Part shown: piece by piece, positions 32,825-41,080 of the stretch
Layout of the letters: every line of letters starts with the position of its first letter
Position numbering within the stretch: position 1 is the stretch's first letter
Assembly: GCA_017405675.1 (NCBI GenBank)
Contig: JAFRAB010000020.1
Coordinates: 1-41,220 of the forward strand
Length of the DNA stretch: 41,220 nucleotides
Origin: Erysipelotrichaceae bacterium
GTDB taxonomy: Bacteria; Bacillota_I; Bacilli_A; Erysipelotrichales; Erysipelotrichaceae
Reading direction: 5' to 3'
Notes under the pieces: generated by a model
What the model was told of the DNA's origin: nothing
Database searches by the model: none
The model's input: only the letters and a program-made list of their open reading frames with translations
Program-made: the position numbers and the translations under genes

Positions 32825-34273
32825 ATGAAAAAGTTAATTAGTTTATTACTGGCAGTATTGATGCTCTTCACCTTTGCCGGCTGCGGCGGAGGCGGAGAAG
32901 GAGGAGGCGGCAAGCCTTCCGGCAATCCTGATGACGGCAAGATCGTTGTCTGGGTAGGTGAGGAATCCGCTGAATTCTATCAGAAAGCATGCGATGAATT
33001 TGTCCGGAAAAATCCTGATTTCGGATATACAGTTACTGTTAAGGGCATGGATACAGGTGCCGTTGCCGGTACAGTTACCAATGACCCGTCTGCAGCAGCA
33101 GATATCTTCACAGTAGCACATGATAACATCGGCAAGCTGGCTTCCACACAGTGTGCAAAGCCTATCGCTGACGAATCTCTGATCCGGCAGGTCAAGGCTG
33201 ACAACCCGGCTTCATTCCAGAATGTTATCTATTCAACATTAAACGGCAAGGAATACTTATATGGTGTTCCATATATTTCACAGGCTCTGTTCCTGTATTA
33301 CAACAAAGAAAAGGTTACTGAAGCTCAGGCAGAATCATTTGAAGGCCTGAGAGAAGCAGCCAGAGCAGCCGGCACCAAGGCTATTACCGTAACCGGTGAT
33401 GACGGCTTCAACAACTCATTTGCCTTACTGGCAACCAGAGTTCCAGATCATGCAACTACAGTAAAACTCTTCCAGGGTGCTGAAGCAGTATCCGGTGGAT
33501 CAAAGGGTGAATCCAACTGTCAGGGTGATGATACTGTCGCAATCGTTAGATGGCTGCAGGAATACTATGCAGACCCTAACGGCTTCAAGTGGGCTTCATC
33601 AGATGGCTGGGAAGCAGACCTGAAGAACGGCGGTGCCTTAGCTGTTATCGGCGGTGCATGGCATTACAATTCAGCCAAGGCTGCCTTATCAGAAACCAAC
33701 CTGGGTATTGCTATGATCCCTACATTAACCTTAACTGAATCTGCATGCGCAGGCTTAAGCGGTGTAAAAGCCGGTGATGTATACCGTGGCGGTACATTCG
33801 CTGACTGCAAGGTCTTCATGATCAATGCTCATTCAGCAACTGAAAAGTACAGTGCTTTACAGACACTGGTCAAGTACATGTCAAGCAAGGAAGTTCAGAA
33901 TGAATCATATGTCAACTGCCTCAACGTTCCTGCATATGTCGGTGCAAGTGATTTCATCAAGTCATGCTTTGACACAGGCAAGGTAACTGAAAGCCAGTAC
34001 ATGCTGGCCTGCAAGCAGGTTGAAATGGCCGAATGGGGCATCCCTCAGCCATTCCTGACAGGTACTCTGAACACTTACTACTACTCCAAGAATGCTCCGG
34101 CAGTATTACGTGCCATGATTGAAAAGACTCCTTATCCTACAACAGGTGATGTTATCTTAACTGAAACAGAATCTCTGGAAGGCGTAAGAAAAGGCTTATA
34201 CATGATGGAATACTTATGGATGCATGGTGTAAATCCAAAGGATTTCCCAGCTGATTTACCTGTAAAGGCATAA
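32825..34273 (+). CDS. maltodextrin-type solute-binding lipoprotein
   Basis: Substrate-binding lipoprotein of the sugar ABC importer, 482 residues. The lipobox is TFAGC (Cys20), followed by a long glycine tether (runs of four G). The mature part fits family 1 solute-binding proteins for oligosaccharides (KIVVWVGEESAEFYQKACDEF, AADIFTVAHDNIGKLA, FPYTTG-like YPTTGDVIL). ATG 32825 has GGAGG (32812-32816) eight bases upstream; the neighbouring ATG 32822 is less well spaced, and an upstream in-frame ATG lies inside the RDD gene. It is followed 55 bases later by malF, so uptake of maltodextrins from amylase and pullulanase is the likely role. Confidence 0.9.
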   Translation: MKKLISLLLAVLMLFTFAGCGGGGEGGGGKPSGNPDDGKIVVWVGEESAEFYQKACDEFVRKNPDFGYTVTVKGMDTGAVAGTVTNDPSAAADIFTVAHDNIGKLASTQCAKPIADESLIRQVKADNPASFQNVIYSTLNGKEYLYGVPYISQALFLYYNKEKVTEAQAESFEGLREAARAAGTKAITVTGDDGFNNSFALLATRVPDHATTVKLFQGAEAVSGGSKGESNCQGDDTVAIVRWLQEYYADPNGFKWASSDGWEADLKNGGALAVIGGAWHYNSAKAALSETNLGIAMIPTLTLTESACAGLSGVKAGDVYRGGTFADCKVFMINAHSATEKYSALQTLVKYMSSKEVQNESYVNCLNVPAYVGASDFIKSCFDTGKVTESQYMLACKQVEMAEWGIPQPFLTGTLNTYYYSKNAPAVLRAMIEKTPYPTTGDVILTETESLEGVRKGLYMMEYLWMHGVNPKDFPADLPVKA

Positions 34274-34328
34274 CTCAAGAAAAGAAAACTTATCAATTTA
34301 AGCGAACGTTATTTTTTGGAGGGAAAAT

Positions 34329-35780
34329 ATGGATTCTACATTAAATAAAGTTCCGAAAAATAAACTGGACATCCTTGAACCGCTGCGTGAGCGCATTTCC
34401 AATTTCGGCAAGCGTTTCGCAGACGGTTCACTGGGAACCAAACTTTCCCACTTTATTTTCGGTGCAGGAAACTTTTATCACAAACAATATATTAAAGGTG
34501 CAATATTCCTGTTATTGCAGATTGCCATAATCTGGTTTATGGTTTTCTGCCCGTCGATAAATGGTACGCCATATGGCTGGAAGGCTTTATATAATCTGTC
34601 ACTGACACATCTTTCCGAAGGCGGCGATTTCGATCCTGCCACAGGTGCTTTCACAATCGGTTCCGACTGTAAGCTTATCATCCTGTTCGGTTTCGTTACG
34701 ATTGCCGTGATCATTATTTACTTCATGCTGATGGAAATGAGCATCGCTTCATCTTTCAAGGCAGATCAGGATAAGAAAATAGGCAAGAAGCCAACCACCT
34801 TCGTTGAAGATTTAAAGGAACTGCTGGACAGCAGATTCCACATTTTGATGCTGACACCTACCTGCGTAGCAGCTCTGGTATTCACCATTCTGCCTACCAT
34901 CTTCATGATTTCCCTGGCATTTACCACATATAACTCCCAGGACATGAACGACCTTGGTACCAACCTGTTCCACTGGAACGGTCTGCAGAACTTCGCAGCT
35001 GTCTTTACCGGTGAGGGTTCACTCGGTGTCGAAATCAAGAACAGATTCCTTCCTGTCTTAGGCTGGACATTTATCTGGGCTATCTTTGCCACTCTGACCT
35101 GTTATTTCGGAGGCATCATTCTGGCTCTGTTGATTAACAAGAAGGGGTTAAAGGGCAAGAAACTGTTCCGTACGGTATTTATCTTTACCATCGCTGTTCC
35201 GCAGTTCATTTCACTGCTGGCTGTCCGTAACCTGTTGGGTGAATACGGACCTGTCAACAGCATGCTGGTAAACATGGGCTGGATCGCCAAACCAATCGGT
35301 TTCCTCGGCCTGCATCCGTCAGACAGTGAAAACCTGGCCAAGATAATGGTTATCATTGTCAACATGTGGGTCGGTGTTCCTTACACCATGCTGATGACAT
35401 CAGGTATCCTGATGAACATCCCGGCTGACCTGTATGAAGCTGCCCGTGTTGACGGTGCTTCAACTATGAAGATGTTTATGAAGATCACATTACCTTATGT
35501 TATCTTCGTTACAACCCCTTATCTGATTTCCAGCTTCGTCGGAAACATCAACTCATTCAATACCATCTTCCTGCTGACCGGCGGCGGTCCAACCTATACC
35601 GGCTATCAGGCAGGCGGTACCGACCTGCTGGTAACATGGCTGTATAAGGTAACAATTGACCAGGGTTCATACAACACCGGTGCCGTAATCGGTATCTTCA
35701 CATTCCTGATCACTGCATCAATTACTCTGGTAACATACAGACGTTCAAAGGCATATAACGAGGAGGATACTTTCCAATGA
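34329..35780 (+). CDS. malF: maltodextrin ABC importer permease MalF-like
   Basis: A 483-residue inner membrane permease. The EAA loop that meets the ATPase is EAARVDGASTMKMFMKITLP, and the C-terminal core resembles the MalF group (MIVNM-like VIIVNMWVGVPYTMLMTSGIL). About 7-8 hydrophobic segments are visible, with a long N-terminal extension and a large loop between the first helices, as in MalF proteins. Ribosome site TGGAGGG lies about eight bases before ATG 34329. The stop overlaps the malG start by four bases (ATGA). Confidence 0.92.
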   Translation: MDSTLNKVPKNKLDILEPLRERISNFGKRFADGSLGTKLSHFIFGAGNFYHKQYIKGAIFLLLQIAIIWFMVFCPSINGTPYGWKALYNLSLTHLSEGGDFDPATGAFTIGSDCKLIILFGFVTIAVIIIYFMLMEMSIASSFKADQDKKIGKKPTTFVEDLKELLDSRFHILMLTPTCVAALVFTILPTIFMISLAFTTYNSQDMNDLGTNLFHWNGLQNFAAVFTGEGSLGVEIKNRFLPVLGWTFIWAIFATLTCYFGGIILALLINKKGLKGKKLFRTVFIFTIAVPQFISLLAVRNLLGEYGPVNSMLVNMGWIAKPIGFLGLHPSDSENLAKIMVIIVNMWVGVPYTMLMTSGILMNIPADLYEAARVDGASTMKMFMKITLPYVIFVTTPYLISSFVGNINSFNTIFLLTGGGPTYTGYQAGGTDLLVTWLYKVTIDQGSYNTGAVIGIFTFLITASITLVTYRRSKAYNEEDTFQ

Positions 35781-36709
35781 GTGAAATGGTTCTTAAGAAA
35801 ACAAGAAGTGCTTCCAGAGCCCAGAAGACGAGCCTGGCTGTCACTTACGTTCTGTTAGTAGTATTGGGTATCATCTGGCTTATACCTCTGATCTGGATCA
35901 TCCTGTCAGCCTTCAGATGCGAATATCAGCCTGACGGCACTTTCATCGGTACCGTTACCAGCAACTTCTTCCCGAAGGCTTACGGGCTGAAGAATTTCCA
36001 GGATCTGTTTTCAGCTACCTATTACGGTGTAGCTAAGGCTTTCCCGAGATGGATGCTGAATACGCTGATAATCGCAATTATCGACTGTATCATTTCTACA
36101 TTCCTGGTACTGTCAGTTGCATACTGCATGTCCAAGCTGAAATTCAAGATGCGTAAACCGTTCATGAATATCTCCATGATCATCGGTCTGTTCCCTGGCT
36201 TCATGTCCATGATTGCCATTTACTTCCTGCTGAAGTCAATCGGTTTAACAGGTAACCCTAATCATCCGGGCTATTCAGTAGTCGGTCTGGTTCTGGCTTA
36301 CAGCGCCGGTGCCGGTCTGGGTTTCCAGGTTGCCAAGGGCTTCTTCGATGTTATCCCTAACGCTCTGGTTGAATCAGCCAAGCTGGACGGCTGCACTAAC
36401 TTCAAGATCTTCATGAAGATCATTCTGCCGTTAGCCAAGCCGATTATCATCTATCAGGCTCTGATGAGCTTTACCGGACCATGGATGGACTTCATCTTTG
36501 CCAAGGTTATCATCGGCGCTGATAACGCAGCATACTGGACAGTATCAGTCGGCCTGTACTCACTGCTGTTCGGTACTCACCCGGACACCAACCTGTTCAC
36601 ACAGTTCGCTGCCGGATGTGTCATTGTAGCGGTACCAATCGTTACACTGTTCATGTTCCTGCAGAAATACTATGTTGAAGGTGTTACAGCCGGCGCCGTC
36701 AAAGGTTAA
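35777..36709 (+). CDS. malG: maltodextrin ABC importer permease MalG-like
   Basis: A 310-residue permease with about six hydrophobic segments. The EAA-type loop reads ESAKLDGCTNFKIFMKIILPLAKP and the end YVEGVTAGAVKG is the typical MalG finish. It overlaps malF, with an AGGAGG ribosome site (35760-35765), and is closed by a strong terminator. Together with MalF, the MsmK-like ATPase and the binding lipoprotein it forms a complete importer. Confidence 0.93.
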   Translation: MSEMVLKKTRSASRAQKTSLAVTYVLLVVLGIIWLIPLIWIILSAFRCEYQPDGTFIGTVTSNFFPKAYGLKNFQDLFSATYYGVAKAFPRWMLNTLIIAIIDCIISTFLVLSVAYCMSKLKFKMRKPFMNISMIIGLFPGFMSMIAIYFLLKSIGLTGNPNHPGYSVVGLVLAYSAGAGLGFQVAKGFFDVIPNALVESAKLDGCTNFKIFMKIILPLAKPIIIYQALMSFTGPWMDFIFAKVIIGADNAAYWTVSVGLYSLLFGTHPDTNLFTQFAAGCVIVAVPIVTLFMFLQKYYVEGVTAGAVKG

Positions 36710-36720
36710 ACAGAATATGA

Positions 36721-36756
36721 AAAAGTATCTGATCATGATGTCAGATACTTTTTTTG
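36721..36756 (+). terminator. terminator of the maltodextrin uptake operon
   Basis: AAAAAGTATCTGA (36721-36733) pairs with TCAGATACTTTTT (36742-36754) around an eight-base loop, ending in a T run. Confidence 0.93.
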
Positions 36757-36836
36757 TGTTTGTATGAATATTTAAAGTCAATATATTTGAAAAAACCTCT
36801 AAAAATGAGACAATTATTTCGAAAAAGGACAGAATT

Positions 36837-37559
36837 ATGCGGGTAAGTAAAAGAGAAGCAAGAATAAAGGTATTCAACATATGGTGGTGGTTCTATGTGA
36901 TCCTCACCGTATTGTTTCTGCTGCTTGTTACCCTGATCGGCAGAAAACTGTCCCTGGATTCAAGATACCGTCTGGTCCTGATATTAAGCATTGCAGAACT
37001 GATCATACTGCGTCTCTACAAGTTCTCACTGAAGGATATCAGAAGTGATTATAACTATTTCAATGAGCTGCCTTGTTATCTGTGCAATCAGGCAACCATA
37101 CTGTGTATAATTCGGTCCATATTCCGCATCGATTCCATCATGGCATACTGTGTTTCAATCGGGACCCTGGGTGCCATACTGGCCTTTGTGATGCCTGACA
37201 GCTACAACCGTGATCAGCTGGTCTTTTCCAAGCAGGCCTATGGCTTCTATGGCTATCATGGTCTGCTGATCGTAACCTGTATGAGCTTCTATACTCTGGA
37301 CATATATAATCCGGTTTTAAAGGACTGCATATGGGCTGGAATATATACGTTCTTACTGGCGGTAATTGCTCATATCATAAATGTTTTCCTGGTAAGATCA
37401 GGTCTGAATAAAAAATCAAATTATGTCTTTACGATGTATCCCGATAATTTCATCATGCAGAAACTTTATGATATATTTCCGGTCAGATTGTTTTATCTGC
37501 TGCCGATACGGCCGGCTTTTACACTTTATGCACTGCTGCTTTTTGTCGTAATGAGATAG
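36837..37559 (+). CDS. YwaF/TMEM164-like integral membrane protein
   Basis: A 240-residue protein with about six or seven hydrophobic segments. It fits the bacterial YwaF group, related to animal TMEM164: the motif NELPCYLCNQATIL (about residues 76-89) and the later YGFYGYHGLLIVTCMSFY (about 133-150, with the conserved His) are characteristic. TMEM164 is reported as an acyltransferase acting on ether lipids; whether bacterial relatives share this is unknown. An AAAGGA ribosome site lies close to ATG 36837. The fusion gene starts 12 bases after the stop, so the two form one operon. Confidence 0.75.
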   Translation: MRVSKREARIKVFNIWWWFYVILTVLFLLLVTLIGRKLSLDSRYRLVLILSIAELIILRLYKFSLKDIRSDYNYFNELPCYLCNQATILCIIRSIFRIDSIMAYCVSIGTLGAILAFVMPDSYNRDQLVFSKQAYGFYGYHGLLIVTCMSFYTLDIYNPVLKDCIWAGIYTFLLAVIAHIINVFLVRSGLNKKSNYVFTMYPDNFIMQKLYDIFPVRLFYLLPIRPAFTLYALLLFVVMR

Positions 37560-37571
37560 TGAGGTAAGAAC

Positions 37572-38552
37572 ATGAACCTGAACGCAATCGAAATACGAAA
37601 GTGCGATATTACAAAACTCGAGTGTGATGCGATCGTTAATGCCGCAAATAAGACGCTTTTAGGCGGGGGCGGTGTTGACGGGGCCATTCACAGAGCTGCA
37701 GGAAAAAAACTGCTGGAAGAATGCCGTACTCTTAACGGGTGTGAAACCGGTGAAGCCAAGATAACCGCAGGTTATGATCTGCCGGCAAAACATGTAATTC
37801 ATACCGTAGGTCCGATCTACAGCGGTGTGCGGGATGATATTGTCCTACTGGGTAACTGTTATATCAATTCCCTTGATCTGGCCAGGAAAAATGATATTCA
37901 TTCCATCGCTTTCCCGGCTATATCAACCGGTGTATATGGCTATCCGGCATATGAAGCCTGTACTGTGGCCATTCATTCCATTGAATACTGGCTGCACAAT
38001 AACAGTGATTATGACATCAGCATCATCATGTCCTGTTTTGACCAGAGGATGAAAGACACCTATGATAAAGCCATTAAGGATATGAAACAGACAAATGAAT
38101 TCATGAAAGTGGCCATTGAAGAGGCTATGCGGGGTATCTACCACAGGGATGGGGGACCATTTGGCTGCGTCATTGTCAAAGACGGCAGCATCATTGCCAG
38201 AAATCATAACCGTGTACTTGCGGACCATGACCCAAGTGCCCATGGTGAGATTATGGCGATCAGAGATGCAGGAAAAGCACTGGGTACCCATGATCTGTCA
38301 GGCTGTGAGCTGTATACTACAGGAGAACCGTGCAGCATGTGCATCAGCGCCATTGTATGGGCTAATATTGAAAAGGTATATTACGGATGCTCGATCGAGG
38401 ATAATTCCATTATCGGTTTCCGTGACGGCAAGCTGGAAAAAATGCTGCTGAAAAACCGTCTGTACTTCCCGGTAAAAATGGAGCAGATCGACAGGGACGA
38501 ATGCCTGCAGGTATTCTATGACTATGTGAGAACAAGCCATAAACTATATTAG
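37572..38552 (+). CDS. macrodomain-guanine deaminase fusion protein
   Basis: A 326-residue two-domain protein. Residues 1-170 are a MacroD-type macrodomain: IVNAANKTLLGGGGVDGAIH (Asp36), HVIHTVGPIYSG and AFPAISTGVYGYP bind ADP-ribose; such domains remove ADP-ribose from proteins or cleave O-acetyl-ADP-ribose. Residues 175-326 are a zinc-dependent cytidine-deaminase-fold domain closest to guanine deaminase GuaD: GGPFGCVIVKDG, DPSAHGE (His224 zinc ligand, Glu226 proton shuttle) and EPCSMC (Cys254, Cys257). The usual HAE is HGE. The same frame runs through with a short helical linker, so this is a true fusion. GAGGTAAG precedes ATG 37572. It may couple ADP-ribose and purine base breakdown. Confidence 0.93.
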   Translation: MNLNAIEIRKCDITKLECDAIVNAANKTLLGGGGVDGAIHRAAGKKLLEECRTLNGCETGEAKITAGYDLPAKHVIHTVGPIYSGVRDDIVLLGNCYINSLDLARKNDIHSIAFPAISTGVYGYPAYEACTVAIHSIEYWLHNNSDYDISIIMSCFDQRMKDTYDKAIKDMKQTNEFMKVAIEEAMRGIYHRDGGPFGCVIVKDGSIIARNHNRVLADHDPSAHGEIMAIRDAGKALGTHDLSGCELYTTGEPCSMCISAIVWANIEKVYYGCSIEDNSIIGFRDGKLEKMLLKNRLYFPVKMEQIDRDECLQVFYDYVRTSHKLY

Positions 38553-38565
38553 TTATAAATTTCAC

Positions 38566-38586
38566 GGGAGAAAAATCTCCCTTTTT
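38566..38586 (+). terminator. terminator after the macrodomain-deaminase gene
   Basis: GGGAGA (38566-38571) pairs with TCTCCC (38576-38581) around AAAA, followed by a T run. Confidence 0.9.
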
Positions 38587-38638
38587 CTTTGTGAATTTTT
38601 AAGATAAATCAGACTCATAATATGCGATAATAAAAGAG

Positions 38639-39331
38639 ATGAACAGGAATTTAAGTATAAGACAGCAGAAGGCAATTTATATCGGCGGAATAGTATTGTT
38701 CGCTGTTTTACTGTTAGTACTTGGATCTGTGGTCGGAAAACCACTGCTGAAATATGTCAGCGATCCGGACAAGTTTGTTGAATGGATTGACAATTTCGGG
38801 ATCTGGAGCCGTCTTGTTTTCATAATTATTACCGCTTTACAGGTTATCATTGCCGTAATACCGGGAGAACCTTTTGAGATTGCCGGAGGCTACGCTTTCG
38901 GCCTGGTAGAAGGGACACTGCTGTGCCTGACCGGCATAACCTTAGGGTGCATGTTCATCTTTTCGGCAGTCAGGTATTTCGGACAGGATTTTGTCAGAGT
39001 ATTCTTTAAGGATAAGGAGATCAGCAGACTGAACTTCCTCAGGGACCCGTCAAAGCTGAATACCATTGCTTTTGCGGTATTCATGATACCAGGTACTCCT
39101 AAGGACCTGTTAAGCTATTTCATAGGCCTGACCGGCATGAAATTCAAAACCTGGATCCTGCTGACGTTCTTTGCCCGCATTCCTTCGGTTCTGTCATCTA
39201 CTTACCGGGGCTCAGCCTTAGGTGATGGCGATATAAAGAAAACAATGATCATTTTCGCAGTAACTGCTGTATTAAGTACGGCAGGAATGCTTGGATATAA
39301 CTACTATGTTAAAAAGAGAAACGGAGAATAA
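38639..39331 (+). CDS. TVP38/TMEM64 (VTT-domain) membrane protein
   Basis: A 230-residue membrane protein of the VTT/DedA-like group, whose members include lipid scramblase-like and membrane-homeostasis proteins. The signature PGEPFEIAGGYAFG (about residues 76-89) and the later FMIPGTPKDLLSYFIGLTGM (about 142-161) are characteristic. About five or six hydrophobic segments are seen. The ATG at 38639 lies only seven bases after a -10-like GATAAT (38626-38631), so the leader would be very short; a weak AAAGAG is the only ribosome-site candidate. It starts the last operon; the next gene begins two bases after its stop. Confidence 0.85.
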   Translation: MNRNLSIRQQKAIYIGGIVLFAVLLLVLGSVVGKPLLKYVSDPDKFVEWIDNFGIWSRLVFIIITALQVIIAVIPGEPFEIAGGYAFGLVEGTLLCLTGITLGCMFIFSAVRYFGQDFVRVFFKDKEISRLNFLRDPSKLNTIAFAVFMIPGTPKDLLSYFIGLTGMKFKTWILLTFFARIPSVLSSTYRGSALGDGDIKKTMIIFAVTAVLSTAGMLGYNYYVKKRNGE

Positions 39332-39333
39332 AA

Positions 39334-40146
39334 ATGGAAACAATCGTTGATACTGTTAAGTCTTACCGCAATACAGACATACCTGTAACCATGGTCAAAG
39401 CAGATAATGAAGCTCGTGCCTTAGCTGTGTTTGTGCATGGCTTTAAGGCTGAAAGGACTGAAGGAGGACGTTTTCTGACGGTTGCCGGTCAGCTGGCCAA
39501 GCATGGCTTTGATTCCATAATGATGGATCAGGCCGGCTGCGGTGACAGCAAAGAGCCATATGATAATTACTGTATGGACAATTCACTTGATGACGTGGAA
39601 GCCTGCATTAAAGCCGTTTTAAAGCCTTCTCACCGCAGATTGGTGCTTGTAGGATACAGTATGGGCGGACGTGTTGTTTCCGCTTATGCGGCCGTAAGAA
39701 AGCCTCAGGCAGACACTCTGGTGTTATGGACTTCAGCTGTCATGGAAGCCAGCGAATTAAAACCGTTCCTGTGGGATGAAAAGGGGAACTCTCTGGTTGA
39801 TGAAGCCCGGAAAAACGGTTACGCTAATTATTTCAATACTTTTGACAACACATATATCTATCTTTCACACCGGTTCTATGACGGCCTGTGTAAATATGAT
39901 GTTGTTAAATATGTGAGTGAATATCAGGGCAATGTTCTGCTGTGTCATGGCGATAAGGATGACACGGTACTGCCGGAAGTTTCAAAGAAGGCTTATCGGT
40001 CTTTAACTACCGGTAAAGATAAGGAACTGGTCATGATCTGGGACCGGAACCACGGTTTCGGCTTATGGGATGACAAGATGTACCAGAGCGATATTCTGAC
40101 AGGTAAAACGACTGAATTTATTCTCAGAAATGATGAACAGGAGTAA
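39334..40146 (+). CDS. alpha/beta hydrolase
   Basis: A 270-residue serine hydrolase without a signal peptide, so probably cytoplasmic. The oxyanion region is FVHGFKAERTEGGRF, the nucleophile Ser lies in VGYSMGGRV (about residues 107-115), the acid Asp in CHGDKDDTVLP and the His in NHGFGLWD. The lid segment (YANYFNTFDNTYIYLSHRF) is small. It resembles small acyl esterases or cinnamoyl-esterase-like enzymes, but the substrate is not visible. It lies two bases after the VTT gene and three bases before the next hydrolase, so both hydrolases are co-expressed. Confidence 0.88.
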   Translation: METIVDTVKSYRNTDIPVTMVKADNEARALAVFVHGFKAERTEGGRFLTVAGQLAKHGFDSIMMDQAGCGDSKEPYDNYCMDNSLDDVEACIKAVLKPSHRRLVLVGYSMGGRVVSAYAAVRKPQADTLVLWTSAVMEASELKPFLWDEKGNSLVDEARKNGYANYFNTFDNTYIYLSHRFYDGLCKYDVVKYVSEYQGNVLLCHGDKDDTVLPEVSKKAYRSLTTGKDKELVMIWDRNHGFGLWDDKMYQSDILTGKTTEFILRNDEQE

Positions 40147-40149
40147 ATT

Positions 40150-41061
40150 ATGGCAGACTTTTCTTTTAAATACAGTTATGTGGATTTCCCTAAATGGACT
40201 GACAGTGCCGAGGGAATGGAGATAATTGAAGGAAATTTCGATTATCTTAGAGTCGACTGTCCTGGTGATGTCACATACCGGCGCAAGGATAACAAGGACC
40301 TGCACATCAGGTTCATGTTCCCGGAAAACTCTGTGGCAAGACGCTATCCGCTGATTATTCATGTCAGAGGCAGTGCCTGGATGAAGCAGAACATGCAGGG
40401 GAATTTCGGTGATTATTATTCAATAGTAAGGTCAGGCTTTGCGGTAGCCATCATTGAATACCGTGATGCTCCTTACAGCCGCTTCCCGTCACAGATCCTT
40501 GATCTTAAGACTGCTGCCCGCTTTATTAAGAAGCATGCCGGGGAATATCCGATAGATATGCACAATGTTTTCCTGGCTGGTGATTCCAGCGGCGGCCACA
40601 CTGCGGTTTTAGGCTTCCTGACGTGGAATACGCCATATCTTGATAATGAGGACGAGCCGGATGAACTGCCTGCCTTAAAGGGCCTGATGGACTTCTATGG
40701 CGTCACTGATATTAAGGACCTGTGCAGCAGGGAAACCGGACTGTCACAGGAAGATAATCATTACCTTTCACTGAATCTTTTTGCCAGGCCTATCGATGAA
40801 TATCCTGAACAGTATGAACAGGCCAGTGCCTTTACTTACATTAACTTAAGAAAGGATCTCGAACCGGTCCTGATTGTTCATGGCAACAAGGACCGTCTGG
40901 TCCCGCTGTCACACAGCACGGATTTCTTCAAGGCTCTCAAAAACAGGGGAACTGAAGCCTATATGGTAATGGTCAATAATGCCGACCACGGTCACAGCTT
41001 CTTCTGGAACGAAGAGACCAAACACCGAATCATCAGATTCCTGAAGGAACATACAGCATAA
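40150..41061 (+). CDS. alpha/beta hydrolase, esterase type (BD-FAE-like)
   Basis: A 303-residue hydrolase of the carboxylesterase/BD-FAE-like group. The oxyanion segment reads HVRGSAW, a form of the GSAW group, rather than HGG; the nucleophile Ser is in LAGDSSGGHTAV (about residues 139-150); the Asp in HGNKDRLVP and the His in NNADHGHSFFW complete the triad. No signal peptide is seen. A CAGGAG ribosome site precedes ATG 40150. The stop is followed directly by the first half of a terminator, which seems to be interrupted by an insertion element. Confidence 0.88.
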   Translation: MADFSFKYSYVDFPKWTDSAEGMEIIEGNFDYLRVDCPGDVTYRRKDNKDLHIRFMFPENSVARRYPLIIHVRGSAWMKQNMQGNFGDYYSIVRSGFAVAIIEYRDAPYSRFPSQILDLKTAARFIKKHAGEYPIDMHNVFLAGDSSGGHTAVLGFLTWNTPYLDNEDEPDELPALKGLMDFYGVTDIKDLCSRETGLSQEDNHYLSLNLFARPIDEYPEQYEQASAFTYINLRKDLEPVLIVHGNKDRLVPLSHSTDFFKALKNRGTEAYMVMVNNADHGHSFFWNEETKHRIIRFLKEHTA

Positions 41062-41080
41062 AAAAAGCCCGCATTTCATA

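Noticed and set aside
34274..34328. Possible operator around AAGCGAACGTT between the binding protein and malF.
   Set aside because: The repeat is too imperfect and no promoter is evident; malF is likely read from upstream.
40150..41061. HVRGSAW in place of HGG looked like a lost oxyanion motif.
   Set aside because: A GSAW form is typical of a branch of these esterases, and the Ser-Asp-His triad is intact.
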